Source: Leucobacter edaphi
GTDB lineage: Bacteria > Actinomycetota > Actinomycetes > Actinomycetales > Microbacteriaceae
Assembly: GCF_016522535.1 (NCBI RefSeq)
Contig: NZ_JAEHOI010000001.1
Coordinates: 62,001 to 126,000, forward strand
DNA length: 64,000 nucleotides
Reading direction: 5' to 3'
The translations under genes were made by a program, and so were the position numbers. The notes under the pieces are model-generated. The model was given only the letters and a program-made list of their open reading frames with translations, ran no database searches and was not told where the DNA came from. Below are positions 16,716 through 26,242 of the stretch, in pieces (positions within the stretch are counted from its first letter, which is position 1; each line of letters opens with the position of its first letter).

Positions 16716-17492
16716 ATGACGGCCACGGAGGGCCTCGAATCAGTCCTCCGCGCGGCCGGGTGCGTCTTCGCGGAGGAGGAAGCGGCGATCCTGCGCGGGG
16801 CAGCCGGGGGTGATCTCGCCGAACTCGAGCGTCTCGTGGCCGCGCGCGTCGCGGGCGCGCCGATCGAACCCCTCGTCGGTCGAGTCGACTTCGACGGGCT
16901 CCGCCTCCGCGTCGCCTCGGGGGTGTTCGTGCCCCGGCAACGCACGATCGCGCTCGCACGGACGGCCGCGCGGGAGCTCGCGGCGAGGAGCGAAGGCCCG
17001 TTCGTCGAGGCGTTCGCCGGAGTGGCCCCCGTATCGGCCTGGCTCCGCGCGCGCGATCCCGATCTCGAGATCCTCGTCACCGAGCGATCCGCAGCGGCGC
17101 TCTCCTGCGCCCGCGCGAACGTGGCGGAGCCGGCCGAGTTCCACGGGGGCAGCGTCCTCGCAGGGCTGCCCCGGAGCGTTCTCGGACGCATCGCCGTGAT
17201 CGCGGCCGTCCCCCCGTACGTGCCGGACGGGGACGAGATGCTGCTCCCGCGAGAGGCCCGCGATCACGAACCGCGAGAGGCGCTGTTCGGAGGCGCGGAC
17301 GGACTCGACCTCGTGCGGGCCCTCATCGACGAGGCGCGCGACGCTCTCGCCCCGGACGGTGCGCTCTGCCTGGAGATGAGCGCGACCCAGCTCCCCGCGG
17401 CCGAGCGCTTCGGGAGGGAGCGCGGGTACGTCTCGACGAGCGCGAGCGTTGCCGAGGACGGCACCGGCACGCTCGTGCTCGCGCTTCACTGA
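16716..17492 (+). CDS. PrmC-like glutamine methyltransferase homologue with degenerate active site
   Basis: A 258-residue protein aligning end to end with the actinobacterial 'putative protein N5-glutamine methyltransferase' group. The N-terminal four-helix domain (LRAAGCVFAEEEAAIL, RVAGAPIEPLVGRVDF) and the FVPRQRT motif are conserved, as is the late ARDHEPREALFGGADGLD. The expected glycine-rich SAM loop (CCGAGA-like) reads EAFAGVAPVS, the acidic ribose-binding strand reads LVTERSA, and the catalytic NxPY reads VPPY. SAM binding and catalysis are therefore doubtful. Start uncertain; ATG 16716 gives the usual family N-terminus. Confidence 0.75.
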   Translation: MTATEGLESVLRAAGCVFAEEEAAILRGAAGGDLAELERLVAARVAGAPIEPLVGRVDFDGLRLRVASGVFVPRQRTIALARTAARELAARSEGPFVEAFAGVAPVSAWLRARDPDLEILVTERSAAALSCARANVAEPAEFHGGSVLAGLPRSVLGRIAVIAAVPPYVPDGDEMLLPREARDHEPREALFGGADGLDLVRALIDEARDALAPDGALCLEMSATQLPAAERFGRERGYVSTSASVAEDGTGTLVLALH

Positions 17493-17526
17493 TGCGTGAC
17501 GCGCAGAAAGAACGGCGAAACTCCTG

Positions 17527-17598
17527 TGCCCCCAGTAGGGATCGAACCTACGACCTGCGGATTAAAAGTCCGTAGCTCTACCGCTGAGCTATAGGGGC
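17527..17598 (-). tRNA. tRNA-Lys (anticodon UUU)
   Basis: A 72-nt cloverleaf on the minus strand. The acceptor pairs GCCCCTA with TGGGGGC, the anticodon loop CTTTTAA reads TTT, the T-loop is GTTCGATC, and the discriminator is A. CCA is not encoded. Confidence 0.95.
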
Positions 17599-17758
17599 GC
17601 GGGCATGAGTCTATCGGAAACGAGCGACCCTGATCGCCCACCGCGAAGCGCGCCAGCCTGGGTTCCCTCGCGGGGCGCTCCGGCGTATACTCGGCTGGCG
17701 CTCGCGCACCGCCGACATCCGGTTCGGCGGGAGCCAGCGCCGAACACCGAGGAGATCA

Positions 17759-18388
17759 GTGACCCGAGAGCACCTACGCCCCGTTCTGCAGCCCACCGCC
17801 GACTTTGACTGGATTATCGGCTCCGACGAGCCGGGCGCGGCCCATCGCCTCGCCGAAGAGACCTCGTGGGCGCTGCTCGACCGGGTGCGGAACGTCGCTG
17901 ACCCGGATGTTGTGGCGCGCGTGATCGGTCTCGCGTCGGGGCCGGGGCTCGGCGACATCGCGGAGCTGTGGGCGCGCGAGAGCGAACACTCGCTCGCGGG
18001 CGTGCTCTGGCGCCTGTACCTGCTGCGGCGCGCGGTCGCCTCGGACCCCGAGGGCGCCGCCGACCTGTTCCGGCGGGGGAGCGAGGTCTCGGTGACGATT
18101 GACCGCGTCGTCGCTGGTGCGGCAGAGCCCGTCACGACCGACGCGATCTCCGCGCTCTGCGACACGATCCTGCGCGGCGCGTTCGTGGGCGATGTGGGGG
18201 CGGCGCTCGATCGAGCCTCGAGTTACGCGCGCATCATGGCGCTCGGCGCCGCCGATCTCGCGGACTCGCGCGACGCCTATGACGATGCCCACGCGGCGCA
18301 GCTCACGACCCGCGCGCTCCGCTACTCGAAGCTCGCGCATGAGCTCCACGGTGGCGCGCGCCGGTGGCGCGACGGGACCCTGGGCTGA
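17759..18388 (+). CDS. Conserved helical protein of unknown function
   Basis: A 209-residue protein with a GTG start and RBS GAGGAG. It starts with FDWIIGSDEPGAAHRLAEET and is helical throughout, with a possible membrane-free four-helix repeat layout (LWRLYLLRRAV, ALCDTILRGAFVGDVG, ALRYSKLAHELHGGARRW). It looks like a conserved actinobacterial protein I cannot assign. It stands alone, downstream of tRNA-Lys on the opposite strand. Confidence 0.65.
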   Translation: MTREHLRPVLQPTADFDWIIGSDEPGAAHRLAEETSWALLDRVRNVADPDVVARVIGLASGPGLGDIAELWARESEHSLAGVLWRLYLLRRAVASDPEGAADLFRRGSEVSVTIDRVVAGAAEPVTTDAISALCDTILRGAFVGDVGAALDRASSYARIMALGAADLADSRDAYDDAHAAQLTTRALRYSKLAHELHGGARRWRDGTLG

Positions 18389-18452
18389 TCGGGATCCTCG
18401 TGAACGGCTCGCGCGGGACGATCACCAGGAGTCACTCAGGCGGCCCCTGCGT

Positions 18453-18458
18453 TACACT
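18453..18458 (+). promoter_or_regulatory. Orphan -10 element facing no gene
   Basis: TACACT, the same hexamer used as -10 at other genes here. The next 130 bp contain several small hairpins and no open frame, and then the convergent APC permease gene ends. It may drive a small RNA or be a relic promoter. Confidence 0.3.
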
Positions 18459-18591
18459 GGAAACTGCCGGGCCGCAGTAACCCCGGGCTCCAATTTTTGC
18501 CGCTTCGAGCGGCCTTCCGCCGAGAGGCGTTCTGCGGTCCGGTTTCTTTCTGCCCGGTCGGGGCGCTCTTACAGCAGAGGATCGAGACGTC

Positions 18592-20487
18592 CTACGCGAC
18601 GTGCACCCAGGGTCGGCTCGTCGGGTTCGGCTCGGCCTCGCGCAGGACCTCGCGGGTCACGGCGGCGATCTCTCCCTCGCCGAAGAGGAAGAAGCGGAGC
18701 AGGTTGGCGAGCGGCTTCCCCTCGGTCCAGCGGAAGTACACGTGGGGCATACAATCGAGCTCGCGTCGCAGATGGAGGGTCACGGCCGCGATCGTGTTCG
18801 GGACGGTGCTGCCGTGGATCGTCAGCACCCGGAAACCCTCGCGGACTTCGCCGTGGACGACGAGTTCTCCCTCGAAGTCGGAGCTGTCCACGATGACGAC
18901 CTCGATGAAGACCACATCGTCGTCGGGGAGGTTGTGGGCGGCGAGCGCGTGCTGCAGCTTCTCCCGGTACCGCTCGGGCGACAGGTTCTTGGGCTCGTGC
19001 GCGATGAGCCGTACGACACCCTGCTCGCTCTCGGCGATGAACGCATCAGCGGCGGGGTCGAGCCGCACCGAGGTCGCGCGGAGCTCCGTGGAGCGTCGAA
19101 TGCGCGAGATGAAGCTCACCGCGATGATCCCGAGGATGAAACAGATCGCGATCTTCAGGCCGTCGGGGCGCTCGATGACGTTCGCGACGGTGGTGTACAG
19201 GAAGACGACGGAGATGATCCCGAAGCCGATGGTCGACTTGCGGGCGCGCCGCTTGCGCGCCGACAGGGTTACCGCGATCGCCGCCGAGGTGATGAGGACG
19301 AGGACACCGGTGGCGTACGCCCCGCCCTGCGCCTCGACGCTTGCCTGGAAGATGATCGTGATCACGAACGCGACCACCGTGAACACGATGACCAGCGGGC
19401 GGGTCGCGCGCGCCCACGAGGGGGCCATGCCGTAGTGCGGCAGGTATCGCGGTACGAGGTTCAGGAGCCCGGCCATGGCGGAAGCGCCCGCGAACCACAG
19501 GATCGCGATCGTGATCGCGTCGTAGAACGTTCCGAATCCCTCACCCAGGTAGGCGTGCGCGAGATAGGCGAGCGCGCGGCCGTATGCGCTGCCGCCCGCC
19601 TCGAACTCCTTCGCGGGGATGAGCGCGACGGTGGCGATCGACGACGTCACGAGGAAGGCGCTCATGATGATCGCGGAGGTGGTGAGCAGACGCTGCGCAC
19701 CGCGGATGCGGCCCGCGGGGTTCTGTTCGGTGTCCTCGCGGTCGCCACGGATCTGCGGCATCACCGCGACGCCGGTCTCGAAACCCGAGAGGCCGAGCGC
19801 CAGTTTCGGGAAGACGAGCAGGGCGATCGCGATCATGAGCAGGGGATTGCCGTGCTGCGTCGTGAGGACGCCCCACCAGTCGCCGAGGAAGACGGGGTGC
19901 TGAACGAGCTGCACGAGGGCAACCGCGATGACGACGAGGTTCGCGGCGAGAAAGACGCCGACGAGGACGGTCGCGATTCGGATCGCCTCGCGGAAGCCGC
20001 GCAGGAAGACGATCCCGAGCCCGGCGAGCAGGGCGAGCGTGATGATCACCTCGGAACCGCGGAGTTCCTTCGGCATGAAGGGGTTCTCGACGAGGTGCGC
20101 CGTGGCGTCCGCGGTCGAGAGCGTCATGGTGATCATGAAGTCGGTCGCGGCGAAGCCGAGCAGGGCGAGAACGGTGAGTTTGCCTCCCCATCGGGGGAGG
20201 AGCTTCGCGAGCATCGAGATGGAGCCGGTGCCGTGCGGACTCTCCTTGGCGACCCTGCGGTACACCGGGAGCGCGCCTGCGAGCGTGATCGTGACGAGGA
20301 CGATCGTGGCGAGCGGTGCGACGGCTCCGGCGGCGAGCGCCGCGATGGCGGGCTGGTAGCCGAGGGTGGAGAAGTAGTCGAGGCCGGTGAGGCACATGAC
20401 TCGGAGCCAGTGGGCCCTGCGGTCCTGCTCGGGGCGGCCGTGAGGACCGGCGTGCGTGCCCGGGGGCTCGGCGGTTTCTGCGAGCAT
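18592..20487 (-). CDS. APC-superfamily permease (amino acid or K+ transporter type)
   Basis: A 631-residue permease. The N-terminal soluble segment ([28 protein letters not shown]) resembles KUP/APC transporters, followed by about 12 membrane helices with [18 protein letters not shown] and [20 protein letters not shown]-terminal cytosolic domain of about 170 residues ([20 protein letters not shown]... [20 protein letters not shown]) likely regulates it. The ATG at 20487 ([10 protein letters not shown]) precedes the conserved part; GTG 20499 is an alternative. A long open frame upstream is spurious. Substrate cannot be decided from sequence. It lies downstream of the pst terminator and so has its own promoter. 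Confidence 0.82.
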   Translation of the reverse strand: MLAETAEPPGTHAGPHGRPEQDRRAHWLRVMCLTGLDYFSTLGYQPAIAALAAGAVAPLATIVLVTITLAGALPVYRRVAKESPHGTGSISMLAKLLPRWGGKLTVLALLGFAATDFMITMTLSTADATAHLVENPFMPKELRGSEVIITLALLAGLGIVFLRGFREAIRIATVLVGVFLAANLVVIAVALVQLVQHPVFLGDWWGVLTTQHGNPLLMIAIALLVFPKLALGLSGFETGVAVMPQIRGDREDTEQNPAGRIRGAQRLLTTSAIIMSAFLVTSSIATVALIPAKEFEAGGSAYGRALAYLAHAYLGEGFGTFYDAITIAILWFAGASAMAGLLNLVPRYLPHYGMAPSWARATRPLVIVFTVVAFVITIIFQASVEAQGGAYATGVLVLITSAAIAVTLSARKRRARKSTIGFGIISVVFLYTTVANVIERPDGLKIAICFILGIIAVSFISRIRRSTELRATSVRLDPAADAFIAESEQGVVRLIAHEPKNLSPERYREKLQHALAAHNLPDDDVVFIEVVIVDSSDFEGELVVHGEVREGFRVLTIHGSTVPNTIAAVTLHLRRELDCMPHVYFRWTEGKPLANLLRFFLFGEGEIAAVTREVLREAEPNPTSRPWVHVA

Positions 20488-20642
20488 CCACTTCGTCACT
20501 CGGTCGGTACGCGTGGGGGCTATGTACTCGCCAGGATTCTCCAGGCTGGAACCTGATTCGGAATTTCGCACTGCGCTACAGTACGCCTCTCGCCAACAGC
20601 GAATGCTGAATGTAGCTTGTGAATCACGAAATAGTGGGAATA

Positions 20643-20686
20643 CGGCACGGGGCTCGTCGATTCTGCGATCGACGAGCCCCGTGCCG
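20643..20686 (-). terminator. Terminator of the pst operon
   Basis: Perfect 19-bp arms (20643-20661 and 20668-20686) with a 6-base loop, 13 bp after the pstB stop. On the minus strand the stem is followed by TATTCCC, a weak T-tract. Confidence 0.85.
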
Positions 20687-20699
20687 GCTGAAAAGCGAA

Positions 20700-21479
20700 T
20701 TACCCGAAGCGGCCGGAGACGTAGTCCTCCGTGGCCTGCACCGACGGGGTCGAGAAGATCTTCGACGTCTCGTCGTACTCGATGAGCTTGCCGGGCTTCC
20801 CGGTGCCCGCGATGTTGAAGAAGGCGGTGCGATCGGAGACGCGGGAGGCCTGCTGCATGTTGTGCGTCACGATGACGATCGTGTACTCCTGCTTGAGCTC
20901 GTCGATCAGGTCCTCGATCGCGAGCGTCGAGATCGGGTCGAGGGCCGAGCAGGGCTCGTCCATGAGGAGCACCTCGGGGGAGACGGCGATGGCGCGCGAG
21001 ATGCAGAGACGCTGCTGCTGGCCGCCCGAGAGGCCCGAACCGGGCTTGTCGAGGCGATCCTTGACCTCGTTCCACAGGTTCGCGCCGACGAGGGAGCGCT
21101 CCACCAGGTCGTCGGCGTCGGACTTCGACATGCGCTTGTTGTTCAGGCGAACGCCGGCGAGCACGTTCTCGCGGATCGACATCGTGGGGAACGGGTTGGC
21201 GCGCTGGAACACCATGCCCACCTGGCGGCGCACGAGCACCGGATCGACGCCGGGGCCGTACAGGTCCTCGCCGTCGAGGAGAACCTCGCCCTGGACGTGC
21301 GCGCCGGGGATCGCCTCGTGCATGCGGTTGAGGGTGCGGAGCAGCGTCGACTTGCCGCAGCCCGACGGGCCGATGAAGGCGGTGACGCTGCGCGGCTCGA
21401 TATTCATCGAGACGCCCTCGACCGCGAGGAACTTCGAGTAGTAGACGTTGAGGTCGTCGACCTCGATGCGCTTCGACAT
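20700..21479 (-). CDS. pstB: Phosphate ABC transporter ATP-binding protein
   Basis: A 259-residue ATPase energising phosphate import by PstSCAB. Walker A is GPSGCGKST (about 37-45), the Q-loop lies in [15 protein letters not shown], the ABC signature is LSGGQQQR, Walker B is [11 protein letters not shown], and the H-loop is [11 protein letters not shown]. These are diagnostic of PstB, including the PFPMSI-like stretch. Last gene of the operon, 50 bp after pstA, closed by a strong terminator. Expression should follow the PHO box upstream of pstS. Confidence 0.96.
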   Translation of the reverse strand: MSKRIEVDDLNVYYSKFLAVEGVSMNIEPRSVTAFIGPSGCGKSTLLRTLNRMHEAIPGAHVQGEVLLDGEDLYGPGVDPVLVRRQVGMVFQRANPFPTMSIRENVLAGVRLNNKRMSKSDADDLVERSLVGANLWNEVKDRLDKPGSGLSGGQQQRLCISRAIAVSPEVLLMDEPCSALDPISTLAIEDLIDELKQEYTIVIVTHNMQQASRVSDRTAFFNIAGTGKPGKLIEYDETSKIFSTPSVQATEDYVSGRFG

Positions 21480-21529
21480 GCGGTGGGTTCTTCCTTAGGT
21501 CAGTCTGTTTCTGAGGTGATCGCGGTGGG

Positions 21530-22609
21530 CTAGCGGCCGGTCTTCGGCGCGAACCAGCGTGCGATCAGGCGGGCGAGGAGATTCAGCACCATCACGATGA
21601 CGATGAGCAGGAGCGCCGCGGCCCAGGAGCGCTCGAGGAACGCGAAGGCCGGGTTGCCCTGGTTGGCGAACTGCGTGTAGACGTACACGGGAAGCGACTG
21701 CATGCGGTCCTGGAACAGGTTGTAGTTCATCGTCGCGGTGAAGCCGGCGGTGATGAGCAGCGGAGCCGTCTCGCCGATCACGCGCGCAATCGCGAGCATG
21801 ATGCCCGTGGTGATGCCCGCAATCGAGGTGGGAAGTACGATCTTCGTGATCGTCCGCCACTTCGGGACGCCGAGCGCGTAGGAGGCCTCGCGCAGGTCGT
21901 TGGGGACGAGGCGGAGCATCTCCTCGCTCGAGCGCACCACGACCGGGATCATCAGGACCGAGAGCGCGACGGCGCCGACGATGCCCATGCGGACGCCCGG
22001 GCCGAGGAACACGGCGAAGACCGCGTACGCGAAGAGGCCAGCGACGATCGACGGGATGCCGGTCATGACGTCCACCAGGAAGGTGATGGTCTTCGCGAGC
22101 TTCCCGCGGCCGTACTCGACGAGATAGATCGAGGTCATGAGGCCGAGCGGCACCGAGATGATCGTCGCCGCGAGCGTGATGAGCAGGGTGCCCACCATGG
22201 CGTGCAGTGCGCCGCCGCCCTCGCCGGTGACATTGCGCATCGAGGAGTTGAAGAACTCGGCGTCAAAGCGGGCCATGCCGTTCGCGACGACCGTGATGCC
22301 CACCGAAATGAGCGGCACCATCGCGAGCAGGAAGGCGCCGGTCACGAGGCCGGTGACGAACCGGTCCATCGCCTGGCGGCTGCCCTCGACCATGGTCGAC
22401 ATGATCGAGATGACGAGCAGGTAGAGGAGCGCGCCGACGATAACCGCGCCGACCACGGAGAGCTCGGAGCCCGAGGCGGCCGCGATCAGTCCGAAGAGGA
22501 CGAACGAGACCAGGAGGCTGCCCCCGAGGACGAGCCACGGGGTGCGCTTCGACAGGCGGTTGCCCGCGAGCGCGGAGCCTGCGGTCGAGGGGCGGACGGT
22601 GATGGACAC
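21530..22609 (-). CDS. pstA: Phosphate ABC transporter permease
   Basis: A 359-residue membrane protein with an extended N-terminal pair of helices ([40 protein letters not shown]) before the six-helix BPD core. The core contains the EAA-type loop [29 protein letters not shown], typical of PstA. I chose GTG 22609 because GGGAG lies about 8 bases before it. An ATG at 22651 overlaps the pstC stop but has no ribosome site. It pairs with PstC to form the channel. Confidence 0.93.
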   Translation of the reverse strand: MSITVRPSTAGSALAGNRLSKRTPWLVLGGSLLVSFVLFGLIAAASGSELSVVGAVIVGALLYLLVISIMSTMVEGSRQAMDRFVTGLVTGAFLLAMVPLISVGITVVANGMARFDAEFFNSSMRNVTGEGGGALHAMVGTLLITLAATIISVPLGLMTSIYLVEYGRGKLAKTITFLVDVMTGIPSIVAGLFAYAVFAVFLGPGVRMGIVGAVALSVLMIPVVVRSSEEMLRLVPNDLREASYALGVPKWRTITKIVLPTSIAGITTGIMLAIARVIGETAPLLITAGFTATMNYNLFQDRMQSLPVYVYTQFANQGNPAFAFLERSWAAALLLIVIVMVLNLLARLIARWFAPKTGR

Positions 22610-22650
22610 GGGGGTGTCTCCCTTGTTCGTGCGTTCGTTCGTCTGCAGCA

Positions 22651-23589
22651 TCAGTTCGATCCGGAGAACTCTGCGCGGCGGCTGATGATCCAGCGCGCCA
22701 CTGCGTTGACGAGGAAGGTGACGATGAAGAGGATGAGGCCGGTCGCGATGAGGACGTTGATGTTCTCGCCGTAGGCCTCGGGGAACTTCAGCGCGATGTT
22801 TGCCGCGATCGTCGAGGGGTTCTCAGAGGTGAGGAGGTTGAAGGTAACCATGCCCGTTGCCGAGAGCACCATCGCGACGGCCATTGTTTCGCCGAGCGCG
22901 CGGCCGAGGCCGAGCATTGCGGCGGAGACGATGCCGGGGCGGCCGAAGGGGAGAACCGCGAGGCGGATCATCTCCCAGCGCGTGGCGCCGAGCGCGAGCG
23001 CGGCCTCCTCGTGCAGCGCGGGCGCCTGGAGGAAGACCTCGCGGCAGATCGCGGTCATGATCGGCAGGATCATCACCGCGAGGACGAGCGACGCCGTGAG
23101 GATCGTGCGGCCGGTTCCGGTGACCGTGCCGGAGAAGAAGGGGATCCAGCCGAGGTTCTCATTGAGCCAGACATACACCGGCTGAATCGCCGGGGCGAGG
23201 ACGCCGATGCCCCACAGGCCGAAGACAACGCTGGGGACGGCTGCGAGAAGGTCGACGATGTAGCCGAGAACCTGCGCGAGCTTTCGCGGGGCGTAGTGCG
23301 AGATGAAGAGCGCGATGCCGATCGCGAGGGGGAGGGCGACGACGAGGGCCAGCGTTGCCGCCCAGATCGTGCCGAAGACGAGGGGGCCGACGTAGGCCCA
23401 GAAGTTCGAGGTGAGGAGCGATGCGCTCTTGTCGGTCGCCACGAAAGCGGGGAGGCTTCGGACGATGAGGAAGATCGCGACGGCCGCGAGCGTGACGAGG
23501 ATCATGCTGCCGGCGAAGACCGCCGAGCGTGAGAACACGCGGTCGCCGATGCTCAGCACCGGCTTGTGTGAGGCGGAGGTGACGGTCAC
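22651..23589 (-). CDS. pstC: Phosphate ABC transporter permease
   Basis: A 312-residue six-helix permease of PstC type. The periplasmic N-terminal segment (FVATDKSASLLTSNFWAYVGPL) and the EAA loop EAALALGATRWEMIRLAVLPFGRPGIV are clear. It lies between pstS and pstA on the minus strand; a 135-bp gap with hairpins separates it from pstS. Confidence 0.95.
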   Translation of the reverse strand: MTVTSASHKPVLSIGDRVFSRSAVFAGSMILVTLAAVAIFLIVRSLPAFVATDKSASLLTSNFWAYVGPLVFGTIWAATLALVVALPLAIGIALFISHYAPRKLAQVLGYIVDLLAAVPSVVFGLWGIGVLAPAIQPVYVWLNENLGWIPFFSGTVTGTGRTILTASLVLAVMILPIMTAICREVFLQAPALHEEAALALGATRWEMIRLAVLPFGRPGIVSAAMLGLGRALGETMAVAMVLSATGMVTFNLLTSENPSTIAANIALKFPEAYGENINVLIATGLILFIVTFLVNAVARWIISRRAEFSGSN

Positions 23590-23643
23590 TCGTGCTCCTG
23601 AGATAGTGCGTTCGGGGTGTGGCCGCAGCGATCCGGGGCTGCA

Positions 23644-23670
23644 TTCGCGAGCTGCTGCGGAGCTCGCGAA
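23644..23670 (-). terminator. Hairpin between pstS and pstC
   Basis: Ten-base perfect arms (23644-23653 and 23661-23670) with a 7-base loop, followed on the minus strand by no T-run. A second GC-rich hairpin lies at about 23671-23720. This kind of intercistronic stem commonly lowers permease expression relative to the binding protein; attenuation or 3'-end protection is inferred. Confidence 0.5.
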
Positions 23671-23724
23671 CCCGGGTGCGCCCCGGGCGCGGCCAGTGCG
23701 GCCGTGCCCGGGGCGCGAGCGGGA

Positions 23725-24831
23725 TCAGGCGATCGCGTCGATGGCCTTCTGGACCTTGTCGCGGAGCGAGCTCGAGATCGGGGCGTTACCGGCGGACGAG
23801 GCGGCCGCCTTCTGGCCCTCCTCGCTGACGATGTAGGAGAAGTACTGCTTGACGAGCTCGGCGTTCTCCGGCTTCGCGTACTTCTCGCAGCCGACGAGGT
23901 AGCTGACGAGGACGATCGGGTAGACGCCCTCCTTGTCCGAGGTGCGGTCGAGCTTGAGCGCGAGGTCGTGATCGGTGCGGCCGGTCTCGAACTCGGAGGC
24001 GTCGACGATGGCGGCGGCGGCCTCGGGGGTGTAGGCGACGTACTTCTCGCCGACCTTGATCTCGACGGTGCCGAGGTCCTTGGCGCGCGACGCGTCCGCG
24101 TAGCCGATGGTGCCGACGCCGTTCTTGACGGCCTCGACGACACCCGAGGTGCCCTGGGCGCCCTCGCCGCCGAACTCCTTCGGCCAGGTCTCGATCGAGC
24201 CGGGCTTCCAGTCGTTGGGAGCAGCAGCGCCGAGGTAGTCGGTGAAGTTGCCCGTGGTGCCCGAGTCATCCGAGCGGTGGACCGCCGTGATGTTGGAGTC
24301 GGGGAGCTTGGCGTCGGGGTTCTGCGAGGCGATCGCCGGGTCGTTCCACTTGGTGATCTTGCCCGAGAAGATCTTCGCGACGGTGGGGGCGTCGAGCTTG
24401 AGCGACTTCACGCCCTCGACGTTGAAGATGAGCGCGATCGGGGAGATGTAGGCGGGGAACTCGACGATGCCGGAGTCGGTGGCGCAGGCCTGGAACGGGC
24501 CCTTCTTGACCTCTTCGAGCTTGAAGGCGCGGTCCGAGCCCGCGAACGAGCTCGCGCCCTGCTGGAAGGTCTCGCGACCGGCGCCGGAACCGGTCGGGTC
24601 GTAGTTGACCGTGACCTTCTCGTGCGCGGTCTGGAATGCCGAGATCCAGGCCTCCTGCGCGGAGCCCTGCGAGGAGGCGCCGGCGCCGATGAGCTCACCG
24701 GAGAGGTTCGACGAGGACTTGTCGCCGCCGCCCGCGTTGTCGCCGCCCGACTCGTTTGCAGCGCACGAAGTGAGCGCGAGTGCAGCGATGCCGCCGATGG
24801 CCGCGACCTTGGTCAGAGCTGAGAGCTTCAC
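23725..24831 (-). CDS. pstS: Phosphate-binding lipoprotein of the Pst system
   Basis: A 368-residue exported protein. The signal peptide ends in the lipobox ALTSC, followed by a Gly/Ser/Asn linker. The phosphate-binding fold shows GAGASSQGSAQEAW (the phosphate-loop GxGAS motif), DPTGSGAGRETF (the second conserved SG loop) and VHRSDDSGTTGNFTDYL, all PstS hallmarks. GTG 24831 was chosen because it gives a short positively charged n-region; ATG 24876 is possible. It is transcribed from the region holding a PHO box at 24925-24946 and is the first gene of pstSCAB. Confidence 0.95.
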   Translation of the reverse strand: MKLSALTKVAAIGGIAALALTSCAANESGGDNAGGGDKSSSNLSGELIGAGASSQGSAQEAWISAFQTAHEKVTVNYDPTGSGAGRETFQQGASSFAGSDRAFKLEEVKKGPFQACATDSGIVEFPAYISPIALIFNVEGVKSLKLDAPTVAKIFSGKITKWNDPAIASQNPDAKLPDSNITAVHRSDDSGTTGNFTDYLGAAAPNDWKPGSIETWPKEFGGEGAQGTSGVVEAVKNGVGTIGYADASRAKDLGTVEIKVGEKYVAYTPEAAAAIVDASEFETGRTDHDLALKLDRTSDKEGVYPIVLVSYLVGCEKYAKPENAELVKQYFSYIVSEEGQKAAASSAGNAPISSSLRDKVQKAIDAIA

Positions 24832-24924
24832 AGGTGTGATTCCAATCTGGATTGTGCGTTCGGGGTGAGACCGCATTCGGTCACCTTGTCCACGGTAGGC
24901 AGTCCGCGTGTACCGGGGTATTCC

Positions 24925-24946
24925 GGGAAGTGAACAGCGAGTGAAC
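24925..24946 (-). promoter_or_regulatory. PHO box (PhoP binding site) upstream of pstS
   Basis: On the minus strand two 11-base direct repeats, GTTCACTCGCT then GTTCACTTCCC, match the GTTCACC-type PHO box bound by PhoP in Streptomyces and relatives. The box ends about 95 bp before the GTG of pstS. It also lies 39 bp before the CapA-like gene on the other strand, so one site may serve both. Confidence 0.85.
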
Positions 24947-24984
24947 TCAGGGCGACCGGCCGGGTCCTCCGTACAATTGGCAAG

Positions 24985-26223
24985 GTGACCAACACGAAGA
25001 GGTTCACCACAGCGGGCGCGGCATTCGCCCTGATGCTCGTGCTCGTCGGCTGCGCTCCCGAGCCTGAACAACAGGCGACGGAGGAATCCGGGAGGGCCAC
25101 GAAGCCGAGCCCCGCGGCAACGCCCGCGCCGACCCCGACCGCCCGCCCCGGCGCCGGTCCGGCATGCCCCACCGAACACTGCGTGAGTGTGGCGGTGACC
25201 GGCGATCTGCTCTTTCATGAGGGCCTGTGGAGCCCGTTTGCGATTCCCGAGGACGCGAACGGCAAGACCTTCGACTTCCTGCCGCTGCTCGCCGGCCAGA
25301 AGCGATACCTCGATCGGGCCGATCTCGCGATCTGCCAGATGGAGACGCCGATCGCTCCGAAGGGCGGCCCCTACCTCGGCTATCCGGAGTTCAGCACGCC
25401 CCGGGAGATCGTCGGCGCGGTGCGGGAGCTCGGCTACGACGTCTGCACGACCGCCTCGAACCACTCGATCGACCAGGGCACGGAGGGCCTGATCAGGACC
25501 CTGGATGAGCTCGAAGCTCAGGGCATCCGGCACACGGGGACGTACCGCGCGGAGGGCGAACGCGATGTCCCGCTCATCGTCGAGGCGAACGGCGTGAAGA
25601 TCGCCATCATCACCTCGACCTTCTCGCTCAACGGGCTCAACGCCGAGCACGACTGGCAGGTGGACTACGGCGGCGAGGAACTCGGTCTCGACCCGGAGCG
25701 CGCGATCGCCAAGGCGCAGCAGGCGCGCGGGATGGGTGCGGAGCTCGTGATCGGCGTCCAGCACGGCGGGACCGAGTACTCCGTCGTTCCCGACGCGCAG
25801 CAGACCGGGAACGCGCGCCAGCTCGCGGACAGCGGGGAGTTTGACTTCATCTACAACCACCACACCCACTCGGTGCAGCCCTTCGAACGCTACAACGACC
25901 GCTGGATCCTCTACGGGACCGGTAACGCGATCAGCGAGTCGGCGTCACCTGAGCACCGGGTGAACAATGAGTTCCTGATGGCGCGCGTGCAGTTCGCGAA
26001 ACAGGCCGATGGGAAGTGGTCCACGAACGACGTCGCGTGGAACGCCGCGACCAACACCATGGCCGCGGGCTACGCGTGGTGCTCCGTGATGCCGGATCAT
26101 CCCCAGGGCGTGTGCCAGTCCGAGGAGATCGACGCCGGAGTGCTCGAACGGACGCGGGCGACGGTCAACTCGATGGGGGCCGGCGAGCAGGGCGTCCGAG
26201 AGTGGCTGATCTCGCAGGAGTAG
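24985..26223 (+). CDS. CapA-family lipoprotein
   Basis: A 412-residue exported lipoprotein. The lipobox VLVGC sits at about residues 19-23, followed by a Pro/Thr/Ala linker and a calcineurin-like PGA_cap (CapA) domain. Conserved elements are VTGDLLFHEGL, CTTASNHSIDQGTEGL, GVQHGGTEYSVVPDAQQ, IYNHHTHSVQP and ILYGTGNAIS, matching the family's metal-ligand motifs. CapA relatives act in poly-gamma-glutamate synthesis or as surface phosphoesterases; which applies here is unknown. TACAAT at 24972-24977 lies seven bases before the GTG, so the mRNA is probably leaderless. Facing the pst PHO box suggests phosphate-starvation control. Confidence 0.85.
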   Translation: MTNTKRFTTAGAAFALMLVLVGCAPEPEQQATEESGRATKPSPAATPAPTPTARPGAGPACPTEHCVSVAVTGDLLFHEGLWSPFAIPEDANGKTFDFLPLLAGQKRYLDRADLAICQMETPIAPKGGPYLGYPEFSTPREIVGAVRELGYDVCTTASNHSIDQGTEGLIRTLDELEAQGIRHTGTYRAEGERDVPLIVEANGVKIAIITSTFSLNGLNAEHDWQVDYGGEELGLDPERAIAKAQQARGMGAELVIGVQHGGTEYSVVPDAQQTGNARQLADSGEFDFIYNHHTHSVQPFERYNDRWILYGTGNAISESASPEHRVNNEFLMARVQFAKQADGKWSTNDVAWNAATNTMAAGYAWCSVMPDHPQGVCQSEEIDAGVLERTRATVNSMGAGEQGVREWLISQE

Positions 26224-26242
26224 CGGCGGAGCACCGAGGCGA

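Noticed and set aside
20488-20642. Possible ydaO-type riboswitch before the APC/K+ permease
   Set aside because: No conserved c-di-AMP riboswitch sequence blocks seen on the minus strand.
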